Shown: piece after piece, positions 52,484 to 63,439 of the stretch
Position numbering within the stretch: position 1 is the stretch's first letter
Layout: each line of letters starts with the position of its first letter
NCBI RefSeq assembly: GCF_028769735.1
Contig: NC_088170.1
Span: 43,506,585-43,570,584 of the forward strand
Direction of reading: 5' to 3'
DNA from: Zonotrichia leucophrys gambelii
Taxonomy: Eukaryota; Chordata; Aves; Passeriformes; Passerellidae
DNA: 64,000 bases
Notes under the pieces: model-generated
Seen by the model: only the letters and a program-made list of their open reading frames with translations
What the model was told of the DNA's origin: nothing
The model's database searches: none
Position numbers and translations under genes: made by a program

Positions 52484-53567
52484 CTTAAGACAATGAAAAT
52501 ACAATTAGTGAAAACCAGACCCATTATGAATAGACAAAAGGACAGTGAGCAGAAAAATAAAGGTTCCAGGATTTCTCCCAATACAATGTATTATGCACAA
52601 GTTCTGTACATACACTTTTTGTTATTAGCCCTTTAAAACATGGAAAGTATGTAATGTACTTGGAGCAAAAATAACTTGCAGTATAGGCAAGAACATGGAA
52701 ATGGAAATTAGTCCAGTATAATCAGTAAAATTACAGGAACTAGAGATACTATAAACCACTCTATTGAAATATATGCATATTGCAAGTACTAGATGTACAG
52801 ACAAATGCACACACATACCTTACAGCAATTTTAATAGTGTTCTGCTAAAAATACTGGAACTTTTAAAAAAGTAATTCAACATCTACTTATTAGATTAAAT
52901 AATTTCTACTTTTTAATAAAATATAATAACTTGGAATTATTTCATCAACTCAATTGTCTGGAAAGAGATCAAAATGCAGCACATAATTTCTTAGCACAAA
53001 GCCCCACATTTTGATTACATGCATACAATACATTCTTCACATGAAGATACTTCCTGTTTTAAATTGAGAGCCAGCAGAACAAAAAAAATACCTCTTTTCA
53101 GAGGAAAGGGACTTTGGAAGCAGAGTTAGCCATTAAAGACAGGTGGAAATAAACCATCGTCCTAAGAGATTCTACTCACGTTGTGCTAAACAACACAGAC
53201 TTGAGGAGTTCAAACCTTTCTGCTGATTATAAAGGTGACAAATTATCTACTGTACAACACTGAAAGTAGATATGCAACTGCTAGAATTATATGTTTCAAA
53301 CCTTCCCTTCACAGTAGTAGCTCTAGCTGTTAAAAACAGTCAATACAGAAAAGTAACAGCAGGTCACGTTCGGAAGGAGAAATACATAATGTTACCTACT
53401 TGCACAAAATAAAAACACTTTACTGGAAATAGACTTTGAGGCTATATAAAATTATTGATTAGTACAGATGCTAAGAATCAACATAAAAGAATTAATAAAC
53501 TGTAAAGAGAGGTAGCACTAATTCTGATACACACTTTTGCAAAATATAACAACACTCACATACTTAC
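52484..53567 (-). other. PPHLN1: PPHLN1 intron 2
   Basis: AT-rich intron of about 1.1 kb between exon 2 (strong donor GTAAGT) and exon 3. No repeat or other feature was recognised. Confidence 0.75.
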
Positions 53568-53615
53568 TTCTCTGTCAGTTTTAGCAACTCTGCTTCTGAA
53601 GATCCATTCACCTAC
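53568..53615 (-). other. PPHLN1: PPHLN1 exon 2: 5' UTR ending on the A of the start codon
   Basis: A long T tract followed by TGTAG gives the acceptor, and AGAGAA|GTAAGT is a strong donor. Joined to exon 3, which starts TGGCC, the last base A produces AGAATGGCC. The initiator ATG is therefore split 1+2 across the junction, with A at -3 and G at +4 (a strong Kozak context). The acceptor is doubled (TGTAGGTAG), so a start at 53611 is also possible. The exon carries an 8-codon upstream ORF (53607 to 53581). That this exon joins exon 3 is inferred from splice signals and from rebuilding the known N-terminus MAYRRDEM. Confidence 0.75.
53581..53607 (-). other. PPHLN1 exon 2 uORF (8 codons)
   Basis: ATG at 53607-53605 reads MDLQKQSC and stops at TAA (53583-53581), 12 bases before the A of the main start codon. 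Its context is modest (T at -3, G at +4). Confidence 0.6.
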
Positions 53616-54721
53616 CTACAAAAAAAAGAAACTGAGGTTAGCAAAAAAATACAAATATATTAATCATAAGTATATTTTTTTCTGTTAAGTAAACCAGGCA
53701 GGTGCAATCTAAGTGTTTTAACTGCCTGTACCCTGTGATCTGTCTTTGTAAAGAAAAATAAGATTCAGTTGCATGTGATGACAAGCTAATTAAAAGCTTG
53801 ATCTTTTTTCTTTTGGTAAAAGAGAATGAATGAAGAAGTTCTTTCCTCAACTACAAGATGCATCTATGTTCAGAGATTGAACCCTAGCATTGGTTGAAAC
53901 AAACCAGATTATCTTCTTAAAATTATAGTCCCATTTTATAACAGACTTGACCTGAAGTTTGTTCTACAACCAAGACACAGAACTAGTCTGATGTAGCTAC
54001 AGGTCATAAATCAAAAGTTGACTAAACCAACCAGCTGATCCTAGTTTTGGTAAGGACAAAAGCGAGAGGATCCACTGTCCCCGCCCTCTCCAGTAAGCTC
54101 CACATAAGAGTTACTAATTCTGAAACCACTGCTCATACTGCTGCATTGGATGGTCAGCTGCGCCGTCAGAAGCATCTTCCTGGCATTTTCACAGTACCTG
54201 CCTCAACTTTTCTTTATCCTATACTTCACTGACCTTTTCTAGAGCCTTAAAAATGCACACCAGGGCTGTATGTGCACGAACACCTCTTAGGCCAACCCCA
54301 TGCCCTCCTTCCCACATTACCAGGAGGATGCTCTATGTGCTCTTCGCTGTCCCCACCATCCTCTTGTCTTTGTGCCCAGAACAGTACTTGAACATTTCTG
54401 TGGTTTTATGTACAGGAGGGGCAGAATTAGCTATGGCAAGGCAAAATCATGATGCTGAAAAGGCATCACCTAAAACACTTCCCTGCTGGTCCCTCATGCC
54501 CAGGCCCTGCCTTTCCTTCTGTCTGTACTCACCACAGCTGGGAAGCACCTCAAGTGCCCACAGCACCCACTGCCCCTGCTCACCCACAGCCCACCCACCT
54601 CTCACACCAACAGAGATTTAGGTACTTGATGGCAACCCTCATTTTTTTAGACAAACAGCAAAATACCAGGAGCTGAATTCAGGTGAGGTTTCCAAGCAGG
54701 CTGCTTTTTTTTTTTTTCCAT

Positions 54722-54751
54722 TTGGATAAATACAGACCTGTATTTATCCAA
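54722..54751. repeat. Perfect 14-bp inverted repeat, 2-base centre
   Basis: TTGGATAAATACAG (54722-54735) and CTGTATTTATCCAA (54738-54751) are exact reverse complements around AC, just after a T run. Confidence 0.95.
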
Positions 54752-57700
54752 GATAAATGACCCTGTCCTTTTGCCTGCAGAAGTTATTGAAACTGTTAAC
54801 ATAATGCTCAAAAACCAACATATCTCAGAAAAATGCTACTGAAGCTGAGGGCAAACTTACATCTCATGCTGCTTTGTCAGTCAAACCACCTGCAACATCC
54901 CAGCACACATCACTGGCACCAACACTCACATACACAGCCCATTATTTTATCAGGAATCAAGCTGATAAAAACACTCCCTTTTTTTTATCACTGCCAGACC
55001 TCACCGAAATGAGCAAGAATTAAGACCAGTATTTCAACAAAAACACAAGCTGGAAAAAGGTAGAGCTACACTATCACAAAAGTCAACAGACTGACAAAAA
55101 ATATACACTAGACAACAAGCAACTATGCAGGTGGAACAAAAAGAATCTCATCTGCATTTAGAGGTACGGAATGAAGAAAGTTAATCAGGCAGAATCAACC
55201 ATCAAGTAGATTGGTTAAAATGATGCTAAGGTAAACAAGTAGAAGACCAATTTTATACAGAAGGCAAAACTGACAAATTTTAGCTGAGAACAACGAGATA
55301 AAATAAGGATCTATTTGGAAATACCAAAAGAAAAAAATGCTTGAAGGGAAGAAAATGCAATTCCCAGCATCTTGAGCATCTTTTATCTGTTTCTATAGAA
55401 AAAGAAAACAATCAATTTCTTAACTGATGTGACCTAACACAGCTTTAATAAAAACCACGGACAGTTTAAACTCTTAGCATCAATATCAGAAAATTCCATT
55501 AACAAGGACTCAAGAGCTCAAATCTCGAATTTATTATGCTGTATTGAGATTCATATCTGTTCTCTCAGTAGGCATGAAGTTGTTGTAAAACAAAGAATGA
55601 GAGAAACCTGGTTTTATTTCACGCCAAACACTATAACTCATCCTGATTAACTATCTTCTATTAGCATATACAACCAAAAAAAAAAAAACCAAACAGCTGA
55701 TGCTTAATATTATGATATATAATTACTTGCCATATTAATTAAAACAATCTCTTCCTCTTTTTGATCAGAGGTGACTATTTTACCTAAAGCAGTATCTTCT
55801 CTCAAATAAACACATTCTGTAAGTGCAGAGGTCATTCTATGAACACGTCACAAGCTGCTCTACTGTAGCCAGCCACCAAAAATGGCTTTACTCCAATTAG
55901 CACTATGTTTTGCTCTATGCTAATATAGCTTTTTTCATCAGGCAGACTACACAGGTCTCTTCAGATTTTTTGCACCTTCCTGATGCATTTGCAAAAGCAC
56001 TCCAGTACTTTGAAACATTGGTATACAATTCTTGTCAGCTTACACTTACTTGAGACATCAATTTTCATCAAGGCCACAAGTATCTGCTTCTCCAGGATTT
56101 TTAATTTTCTAGTGTGTGCTATCATCCTTCTGCAGAATCTACATTTTTGTTTTCAACACATACAGCCTCCTAATCCAGATGGCTACATCTTGCCATATGT
56201 GAACAAAGCAAATGCAGAGACAGGCAGCTGGAGTGCCTCCCATGCCACTGGGATATATCTGGTTTTATAATGTTACTTTGATAAACAGCAGAGACTGACA
56301 AATGTGAGCCAATTTTGTCTATCATCTCTACTTTGGAAAGCTCTCAAAAAAGCTCAAATGCTTTTGTACAAGATGTAAGAGAAATGTTAACTTATTAGCA
56401 ATAGCACTATAAAACTTGGAATGATTCCTGCTGTGAGGATATTAAGACAGAAAATATTGTTGTGTCTCCCAACAATTAGACTCAAAGATAAGCCACTATC
56501 TCTTACCTAGACAAAAGGCAAGGCAGATAAAAATGGGTTTGGGGAGAAAGTTACTTTCCTATCTTCCCCTTGTACTTGGGACAGGTAAAACATGCTAAAT
56601 AGACACAGTCCTACTAAAAAAGTTAAAAAGCACAAGTGTGAGAGCAGAAGGAAACACCAGGAAATAAAATAACATGAGAGAGGCACTGAGAAAAACCAGA
56701 GATTCAAAGACAATCTGTCTCTGCCTAGTAGCAAATATTAGGCTGTAAGAGTTTCAAAAGCATTTAGAAGTATGACTGCAACAAGTCCAGGGATATTCAC
56801 CGAGATACCAAGAGGTTCTCTTCCAACCTTTCTCAACCCATTCACAATGATTTTTACTTAAAACAGCATGCATAAACTGAATATAATAACAACAGCAGCA
56901 TTCCAATGAGGATTTGCAATCCCACCAGTTGCACTTCCTTACTACATCATTGTCACTGGGACAAGAGCAATGGAAGCAATGCATTGGGGGTTATATTAAT
57001 AGAATGACTGATCTATCAGCACTTATGTTTGCCTGACCACCTGCAGTTACTGACCTGCCCATCATCAGTGCCAGTGCCACAAAAAGCACATTCTACCAGG
57101 CTCTGATGTAGCTGCTCCACCAGCAATGTCACTGCAAACAACTGCATGGATCACCACTGCTCCTGTGGCTTTCCATCCTGACAATAAAATATGGCAACTT
57201 TCCATATTGCTGCCATAACCAGTCAAAACTACAATGTTCTCAAAAATTACTCTTGAAAGTAACAACCAACCCATAGCACTTCACATAGGGCAAACCACTG
57301 CATCAAACTGTCCTCACTGGTTGTGCGGGTTCCCACATCTTTTTGTTACTTCAGCCTTTGCTCCCTTGAAGTCATAGATAAAGAATTTGTAGACTATCCT
57401 TGAAAACTCTCATGGAGGGGAAAGAGCCTACTTAAGGAGTATGAGTGAGAATAAAGAACCATGAAGAGTAGACTTCAGATGCTTAAATACTAGTACGGAC
57501 TTAAAATATTAGTTTAACAACAGAATACCCTACTGTTAAACTAATCACACAGATTTATTCTGAAAGACTTATTCTAGTACTTATTAGGAAATCACCTGAG
57601 TTACACACTCATGTCTTACTTATCCCTCAATAAGGACATAGATCCTGCACCAACATACCCATCACACACATCAGTGAAAGCGTTTACAATGAGATTTATG

Positions 57701-58060
57701 TATCCTCCATACACTCTCTACGAGTGATTGTTTAAAATTACGCTCAGATGTATGTTCAAGGAGGACGAGCCTTCCCTTCAAAACAAATATACAAATTAAA
57801 GCAAGAATCAGAGTCCTCTGTCCCATATGGGTTTCAAAGAGGATTAAATGATGAGGCACACGGGCCACCTCGGGCGCGGACCCAGCAGCCGCTGCCCAGA
57901 GGGGCCCGTCCTGCCCAGCGCTGGTCCCGCCGCCGAGTCTGAGCGCACCCGCGGGCGCGGGGGCTCCGCAGCGCTGGGGCCGCCGCGGCGCGGGAGGGAC
58001 GGACGCGCTCCGCGGGCCGTCCCTCGAGGCTCCGCTTCCCGTGGCGGGCGCTCCGCACCC

Positions 58061-58074
58061 CGAGCACGTGCTCG
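58061..58074. promoter_or_regulatory. 14-bp palindrome with E-box CACGTG
   Basis: CGAGCACGTGCTCG is a perfect palindrome centred on the E-box CACGTG (58065-58070). It lies in the CpG island within the start of PPHLN1 intron 1, a possible USF/MYC-family site. Function is inferred. Confidence 0.5.
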
Positions 58075-58243
58075 CAGAGGGAGCAGGAAGGCGGCCCCGG
58101 GGAGCCCCGCAAGAAGCCGAGCGCGTCGCACCGCAGCCGCGGGCCAGAGGAGCGGCTCCGGGCCCGCCGGTTTCGCGGAGGAAGGCGGAGGAAGGCGGCC
58201 GGCCCGGCTCCCAGCCGGGCTGCCGGCCCCGCCGCTCACCCAC

Positions 58244-58310
58244 CTGCCGCTGCCCCGTTTCCCGCTCCCGCTGCGCGGCAGCCCCGCGGCAGCTCCGCAC
58301 GTCGCCGACG
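58244..58310 (-). other. PPHLN1: PPHLN1 putative exon 1 (5' UTR, CpG island)
   Basis: Reading the minus strand out of the island, the first good donor is GGCAG|GTGGGT, ending the exon at 58244. A second donor GTGG|GTGAGC lies four bases further on and would end it at 58240. No coding sequence is expected, since the start codon is completed only in exon 3. The upstream border is a guess, placed just inside the ETS-like site at 58310-58317. Transcript data would settle both ends. Confidence 0.45.
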
Positions 58311-58537
58311 CTTCCGGCGCTCCCGAGCCGTCGGCGGAAAGCCCCGCCCGCCGCCGCGGTGCCGCCGCCCATTGGCCGTGGCCCCGCCGGGAGCTGCGCG
58401 TCGCCGGAAACGCGACGGGCCGGGGCGGCGGCGGCGGCAGGCAGGGAGCCAGCCGTGTGTTCCGGGCTGTTCCGGGCCGTCCCGAGCCGTCCCGCCCCGC
58501 CGGGACCGCAGCTGCGCCTCGCCGGGCCGCTCGCACG

Positions 58538-58558
58538 ATGGGCTCCCGCGCGGGCTGA
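58538..58558 (+). other. Possible ZCRB1 leader uORF (6 codons)
   Basis: ATG GGC TCC CGC GCG GGC TGA encodes MGSRAG. Its Kozak context is strong (A at -3, G at +4). It counts as a uORF only if ZCRB1 transcription starts left of 58538, which the promoter layout suggests but does not prove. Confidence 0.4.
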
Positions 58559-58826
58559 GCCCCGCCGTGACGGGTACGCGGGGCCGGGGCACCGGGAGGC
58601 GCGAACGCTCGGTCACGGCTCGCTCGCTTCGGGCCTTTGCGGAACAGGAAGGGTGAAATAAGCGGCTGGTCGGGGACGCGCTGTGATGTTGTGGCCCAAG
58701 GTGTTAATACAGCGTGTGGAAGTTCCTGCAGCCTGTGGTTCTGTTGCTTTAATGTCGCTTTGCTCGCGCTGAACTCTGAACTAGATGATGTGTCTCCTGG
58801 TTTGAGGAGGAATGGGTGTCGCGAAG

Positions 58827-61800
58827 TGAGTTACCCAGATCTGCCCCGCCTGGGTGAACCTCTGGGTGACACCAGATGCGATTGAACCAAGCAGCTCTTC
58901 TCCCATCTTGGCTGTGCTGAGAATCCCCTTAAAAAGACGCTGCTGGAAAAGCTTTTGTGGGCTTTCCCTCTGGAGCGCGGGGAAAATGGTAGCATAGAAA
59001 TTATGAACTTCTGAGGGCCCTGGGTCTCTCCAGGTGGAGGCAAATGAAGACAGCCCAGGCCTCCAGAGCACTCCTGACTTCTGTAGGTATTGCACATTTG
59101 TTGTCAAGTGAAGCAGTTACTGCTGTATCATCTTCATTCCCAGCAAAGTTTTAGTAAATGCTGATTAGTACTGGGGATGGAAATGGAGTCATATCATTAT
59201 ATCTGTCTGGAACAAAATTCTACTGATTTTGGCCAAGGTCGATGTGACACCTATATGTAATCTGGAAAAGGAACATATATGAATTCTAAGTGTTTGATAG
59301 ATAGATAGTCTGGATTGATGGTCTGGTTGCCCAGTCTTACTGTCCCTAAGCTTTCTTAGTTAGATCAGTATGTAGAAGTGTTTTGATTCAAAGCACAGAT
59401 TCTTTTTATGTTCCTCTTTGGCTTGAGCTGATTGTATTCTTTCTTTACTGATAGTGCTAATCTTATTTACCAACTCTTGATCCTATTTAATATTTGCTTG
59501 GTACTATTTAAGTGAGTATGAGATAAAACAGATTATTCTCTTACAGCTTGCTCCATGCCCCTTGTGCAGGGCAGAATTGCAGCAAGTGGTTGAGTGGTTG
59601 ATACCCTTGTCAGGGACCAAGGAGAACGTGAGTTTGGTTTCATCCTTTACCAGACACTTGATTATTAGCCTGAGCCAAGCTCTTGCCACAACTAATGGTT
59701 TGTTGATTTGGGTCTAAACTCCATTGACACTATTAAATCAGGAAGAAAATACTGTACTTTGAGGATCAAGATAGAAACACTCTAATTGGCCTGAGCAGGA
59801 GTGTCTTGGGAAACTTGCTCACAAATCATTTGTACATACTTCACTTGATTAAGTTGTAGATCTAACATAGCTGCACTGCATTTAAAAACAAACATACAAG
59901 TTTGTGCTTTTAAGTTGAAATACCAAAGTTAAGTCATGGAAGTATAAGTAAATTTAGGCTCCACTTGATGATTCAGAGGCATCTGAGCTGTTTTAGTGGT
60001 GTCCTCATGTGTTCTGGGATAGAGTAGAAAAGCCAATTACTGAAATTAATCATTGTCTTTCTGTGATATCCCCAATACTAATGACAGATGCTGCATTGGA
60101 TGTAAGCAAAATGTATTCATGTACCTGATCTATTTTTCAGGAGACTTAATCATTGCTGACAGATGGCTGTTGTCAAAAAATGGCTTCTTTTAGTTCAAGT
60201 TGTTAGAAAAGACAAAAAAGATTGAATTCCAGAAGTCATTGTAATGAGACATAACTCTATTGTCAAAGTTAGTATGTGAAAGTGATAAATGAAGAAGGCA
60301 TTAATATTACAGAGAGGCCATTACATTAATGGGAATTGTGTGCAGTTCTGTGGAGGTATTGTAAAGGCTTTTAGCCAATGCTTTAAAGTTGAGTAATGAA
60401 GGTAATACCTTGAAGATCAAGAAAGCCCCGAAAAGCATCCAGGGTAAAATAGAAATATTTTGATTTGTTGAAAAGCTCTAGCAGGATATAGCCTTGAAAC
60501 CAGGCTGTACCTGACTTTCAGTCGAGTCTCCTGCAGCAAGAAGAAAGCCGAGATGTTGTTTTTTGGTTCATTTGGAGATTTTTGTGAGGGAAGAGGATTT
60601 TTTTTTCTTGTCAGCTAAGCGGAGAGACTGATAATCATGGAGAAAGAATGTGATGAAAATCTTAAACTTATATTGGACATTTCTATGAAGTTAGAAAATT
60701 CCTGAAGTAGCAGGACTCTCAGCCCTGTAATGATGAGCCTCCAGATGACATGTCTTATCTGGTGACTTAGCTAAAGCTGGAACTGGCTTTTTTCACTCCT
60801 CTGACTAGAAAACATTATTATAATAACTGGTGATAACCATACAGTACTCCCTCTTGTATTAAAGTTGTGTCTGTATAGTGAGTCAGACATTAAAAATAAG
60901 CAGTGCTTGCACAACAATCCTAAACAGTACAAATTGAGAAGAATATTTGGGCAGTTGGAGCAGCAAAACTGTGAAACCCAAATTTGTCCAGGGGAGTAGA
61001 AACAAGGTTCAGCCTGAGCTGTCTGGCAGCCTGTGCTGTCAGGGTACAACTCTTTCAGCTTCTGGAAAAAGCAGTGTGCAGCAGGAAGTGGTGATTCTGT
61101 AGGCTGCTTTCATTAATAATTTCCTAACAACTGAGCTGTTAGGCCAGTAGTAATCTGTGCATGATGTCTCACCTTCTCTGTGGAGGTTTGCACTGTGGCA
61201 TTGTGCAATATGCAGGCTGACTGCTCTCCAGCCATGCTGTTCTCCCCGGTGCCTGCCCATTAAAATGTGGGCTGCTTTGCTTGATGCTGCAAGGTGCTCC
61301 AGCTTCTCTTGCCTTTTAGGCAGAGTGAAATTGTTGTATTCAGATACTTGAGGTTCACCTCCAGTGTTTTCTGGTCCACTGCTGCAATATATTAGCACTG
61401 GCAATGTAGCACAGTGCAGTGTTGAGATTGCTCTTCCTGAATCCTTCTATCCACTGTACATCTGGATAGCTGCACTTCAGGCCATCCATTCACATGGCAT
61501 GTTGCCAAGTCAGTCTGGTTAGGCTTGTCAAGGATACTAATGCCAAGCAGAAAGGAATTTGGGATAATGAACCCAGTCTGCCTAACAGCAGATGCAATGT
61601 GTGGCCTTTATTGCAAATTTATTCTGTTTTCATTTGCTTAACCTTTATGTTGCCATTTTCGCTCATGCCAGAAAACAGTCTCTGAACATGAAAAACCTCA
61701 AAATTGAATCACTTGGAAACTGCCACTGCAATGAATTGTGATACAGTAAGCATGTAAGGAAAGAGAAGCAAAGCACTTGGACAATCAGTGTCTACTGGGA

Positions 61801-63167
61801 ATATCAGGCGTTCAGATAACTAAATCATGAAATGCCAGAAAGTATCAGCCGGATTAGAGTGTGATATGAGTTACTTTTGTTGGCACTTGGCCAAGCAATC
61901 TGTTCAGACTGGCTACCCAAGAAGTCCCCTAAGAAACTGTAATATGGCAGATGCTGATTTTAATACTTTAAAGTTTTTATCCCCATCAGCTTCTGTCTGC
62001 ATTTTTAAAATAAGGTAGTCTTGCTGAAGAAGTGGCTTGATCCTCAGTTGGGAATTGGCTGGAGGTGCCAGGAAGCAGCAATAAGGCTGTAGGAAAATGG
62101 ACAAGGAGGTAGAAATTGGACTGTGTAGGGAGTGGGTTTGCTGTACTATTTGGTGTGGGCTTTCATAAGGGGTATGTTTTGATCTTAAATTTTACTGACT
62201 TAGCTCTTGGTCTGAACTATGGCTACAGAATGGGTCAAAGAGAATGTTTTGCACAGACTTTACACCTCTAAAAATTTTGGGAAATGTCCAAATGTGAAGA
62301 AAACCATTGGCTTGTCATTTTCTAGTTAGTTTGATTACTCTTCACCTAGTATTAGATGATGTGTATGTGGTTATAATGGTAACCACATACCATTTTATTT
62401 TAATTGATTAATTGTTTCCAGACATATTCAGTTTCAAGAGCATAGAAAAGATTGGAAATTAATATGGAAAGATTGGAAATTTTCCTCCCTAGTCAGAAGG
62501 AGGAAGGGGAGTGCTTCTACAGAGATGCTTCTTTATGGTCAGCTCTGGACACTTGCAGTTCTAGAGGAGTGCAGAAACTTGAGCAATAGTTAAGAGAGGA
62601 GATGAAAGCTTGCCACTTTAGTATCATGCTACATTGACTTAAAAATGTATCTTAAAATTTATCTCCCTCCCCACAATAATTAGGACTCTGCTTTAGGGAA
62701 ACTTTTTTTTTGCCCCCTTAACCAATTGTATTTTATTGTATGTTGAATGCAGCTGAGCTGATACTTGCATAAGAATCAGATCATGCTGGTACTAGTACAA
62801 AGGTCAGTAATTTGATATGTTGTCCCTAATGTTTAATAAATGGACATTGCTTGCTTCTTTTGGCCCCCAAACTTTCTAATTGCACAGATCAGCAGAGGAT
62901 TATACTAAGTACACTAACTTGCCAGATTTTCTTGACAACAGATCAACTCACATAGAACAAAAATATGTTTGGATCCAGGAGATGAGGAAGGAATGTATGT
63001 CTTCTGTAGTCCATGAAGGCAAAGGAAATGAAAGCTGTGCTCTCCTGCAGCTTTATCATGGCTATCTGGGCTAGGTTTGAAATAAAATTCAAAGTCTTGA
63101 AACTATTTTTTTAATTTATTTCTTTGTTCAATACAGTTTAACTCTTCTCTCTTTTTCCTTTCATCAG
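58827..63167 (+). other. ZCRB1: ZCRB1 intron 1 (left border uncertain)
   Basis: AT-rich sequence between the island and the start-codon exon. It contains short GATA units near 59296-59308, an 11-bp inverted repeat (62363-62390) and a 14-bp imperfect tandem duplication (62447-62481). No interspersed repeat or other exon was recognised. The left border assumes the 58826 donor; with the 58574 donor the intron starts there. Confidence 0.6.
62363..62390. repeat. Perfect 11-bp inverted repeat
   Basis: GTATGTGGTTA and TAACCACATAC flank the 6-base loop TAATGG in ZCRB1 intron 1. Confidence 0.94.
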
Positions 63168-63255
63168 AAAAATGAGTGGTGGGTTGGCACCAAGCAAAAG
63201 CACAGTGTATGTGTCCAATTTACCCTTTGCTTTGACTAACAATGATCTGTACAGG
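63168..63255 (+). CDS. ZCRB1: ZCRB1 exon 2 with start codon (residues 1-28)
   Basis: The acceptor CTTTCATCAG is followed by four leader bases and ATG at 63172. The exon encodes [20 protein letters not shown], then LTNNDLYR, ending in a complete codon at [15 protein letters not shown] (residues 12-19) is the RNP2 motif of the RRM. Human differs only by Ser for Ala at residue 20. The next intron is just 155 bases with ordinary U2-type borders. Confidence 0.97.
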
Positions 63256-63410
63256 GTAAGTTTTAAGAGATGCATTGTTTAGATTAAACTTGTTGACAAC
63301 AATTTTGACTGTAAAATCAATACTGATATATAAGTTTGTCATGATAAATTTATTATTAGTGAAATGCAATTGTCTGTTGTTAAATCTTTTTATTTTGTTT
63401 TATATTTCAG
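63256..63410 (+). other. ZCRB1: ZCRB1 intron 2 (155 bp)
   Basis: Short GT-AG intron (GTAAGTTTTAAG to TTTATATTTCAG). It has ordinary major-spliceosome borders, with no U12-type ATATCC or GTATCC start. Confidence 0.93.
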
Positions 63411-63439
63411 ATATTTTCAAAGTATGGGAAAGTTGTCAA
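63411..63439 (+). CDS. ZCRB1: ZCRB1 exon 3, 29-nt microexon-like (residues 29-38 start)
   Basis: This 29-nt exon lies between TTTATATTTCAG and CAA|GTAAGT. It encodes IFSKYGKVV plus two bases (AA) of a Lys codon, continuing the RRM after NNDLYR exactly as in human ZCRB1 (DLYRIFSKYGKVVK). It is very short but in phase. The following exon, expected to read VTIMKDKD, is not visible before position 64000. Confidence 0.96.

Larger units (their letters stand above)
53616..58243 (-). other. PPHLN1: PPHLN1 intron 1
   Basis: Intron between the putative exon 1 and exon 2. It includes the left part of the CpG island (57860-58243) with a palindromic E-box (58061-58074), a 14-bp inverted repeat (54722-54751) and a more C-rich patch at about 54050-54620 that I cannot assign. 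A further non-coding 5' exon could be hidden here, because 5' UTR exons cannot be recognised by translation. Confidence 0.65.
1..58310 (-). other. PPHLN1: PPHLN1 gene (periphilin 1), 3' end outside the window
   Basis: Periphilin is a nuclear protein and a subunit of the HUSH complex with TASOR and MPP8, which silences retroelements and other transgene-like DNA through H3K9 methylation. Its N-terminal half is low-complexity (Ser, Arg, Tyr-rich, self-associating) and its C-terminal helical part binds TASOR (established for the human protein). Here I placed a 5' UTR exon and seven coding exons, all with GT-AG borders and matching phases, giving about 305 residues. They start MAYRRDEMWSEGRY and run to KTKEIEQ. 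Order and sequence match human periphilin closely, including NIVPKK, SGPPHRGDESGYRW, SRSGSSVSSRSYSPERSK, VQSLKTSRD and ELAEAASKWAAEK. The last roughly 64 residues (most of the TASOR-binding helices) were not found on either strand of 1-23168, so they should lie beyond position 1. Exon 1 and the transcription start are inferred; the rest is seen directly. Confidence 0.95.
57860..58680. promoter_or_regulatory. CpG-island bidirectional promoter, PPHLN1 / ZCRB1
   Basis: This is the only sustained CpG-dense, GC-rich block in the window; both flanks drop sharply to AT-rich sequence. Around 58310-58430 it holds an ETS-like CCGGAAGC on the minus strand (58310-58317), a GC box CCCCGCCC (58342-58349), an inverted CCAAT box ATTGG (58371-58375), an ETS-like CCGGAA on the plus strand (58404-58409) and a GGGGCGG stretch near 58424. 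No TATA box is evident. Two opposed ETS sites flanking CCAAT and GC boxes are typical of housekeeping divergent promoters. Start sites are inferred: PPHLN1 leftwards from about 58300 and ZCRB1 rightwards from about 58420. Confidence 0.85.

Noticed and set aside
52482..52484. GTG read as an in-frame start for the periphilin N-terminus
   Set aside because: Its first G is the last base of the AG acceptor. The true codon is ATG made by splicing to exon 2.
57671..58661. Several 90-236-codon open frames on both strands of the CpG island
   Set aside because: They are Pro/Arg/Ala/Gly-rich, overlap one another in many frames and follow from scarce stops in GC-rich DNA. No recognisable domain is present and they sit across the promoter.
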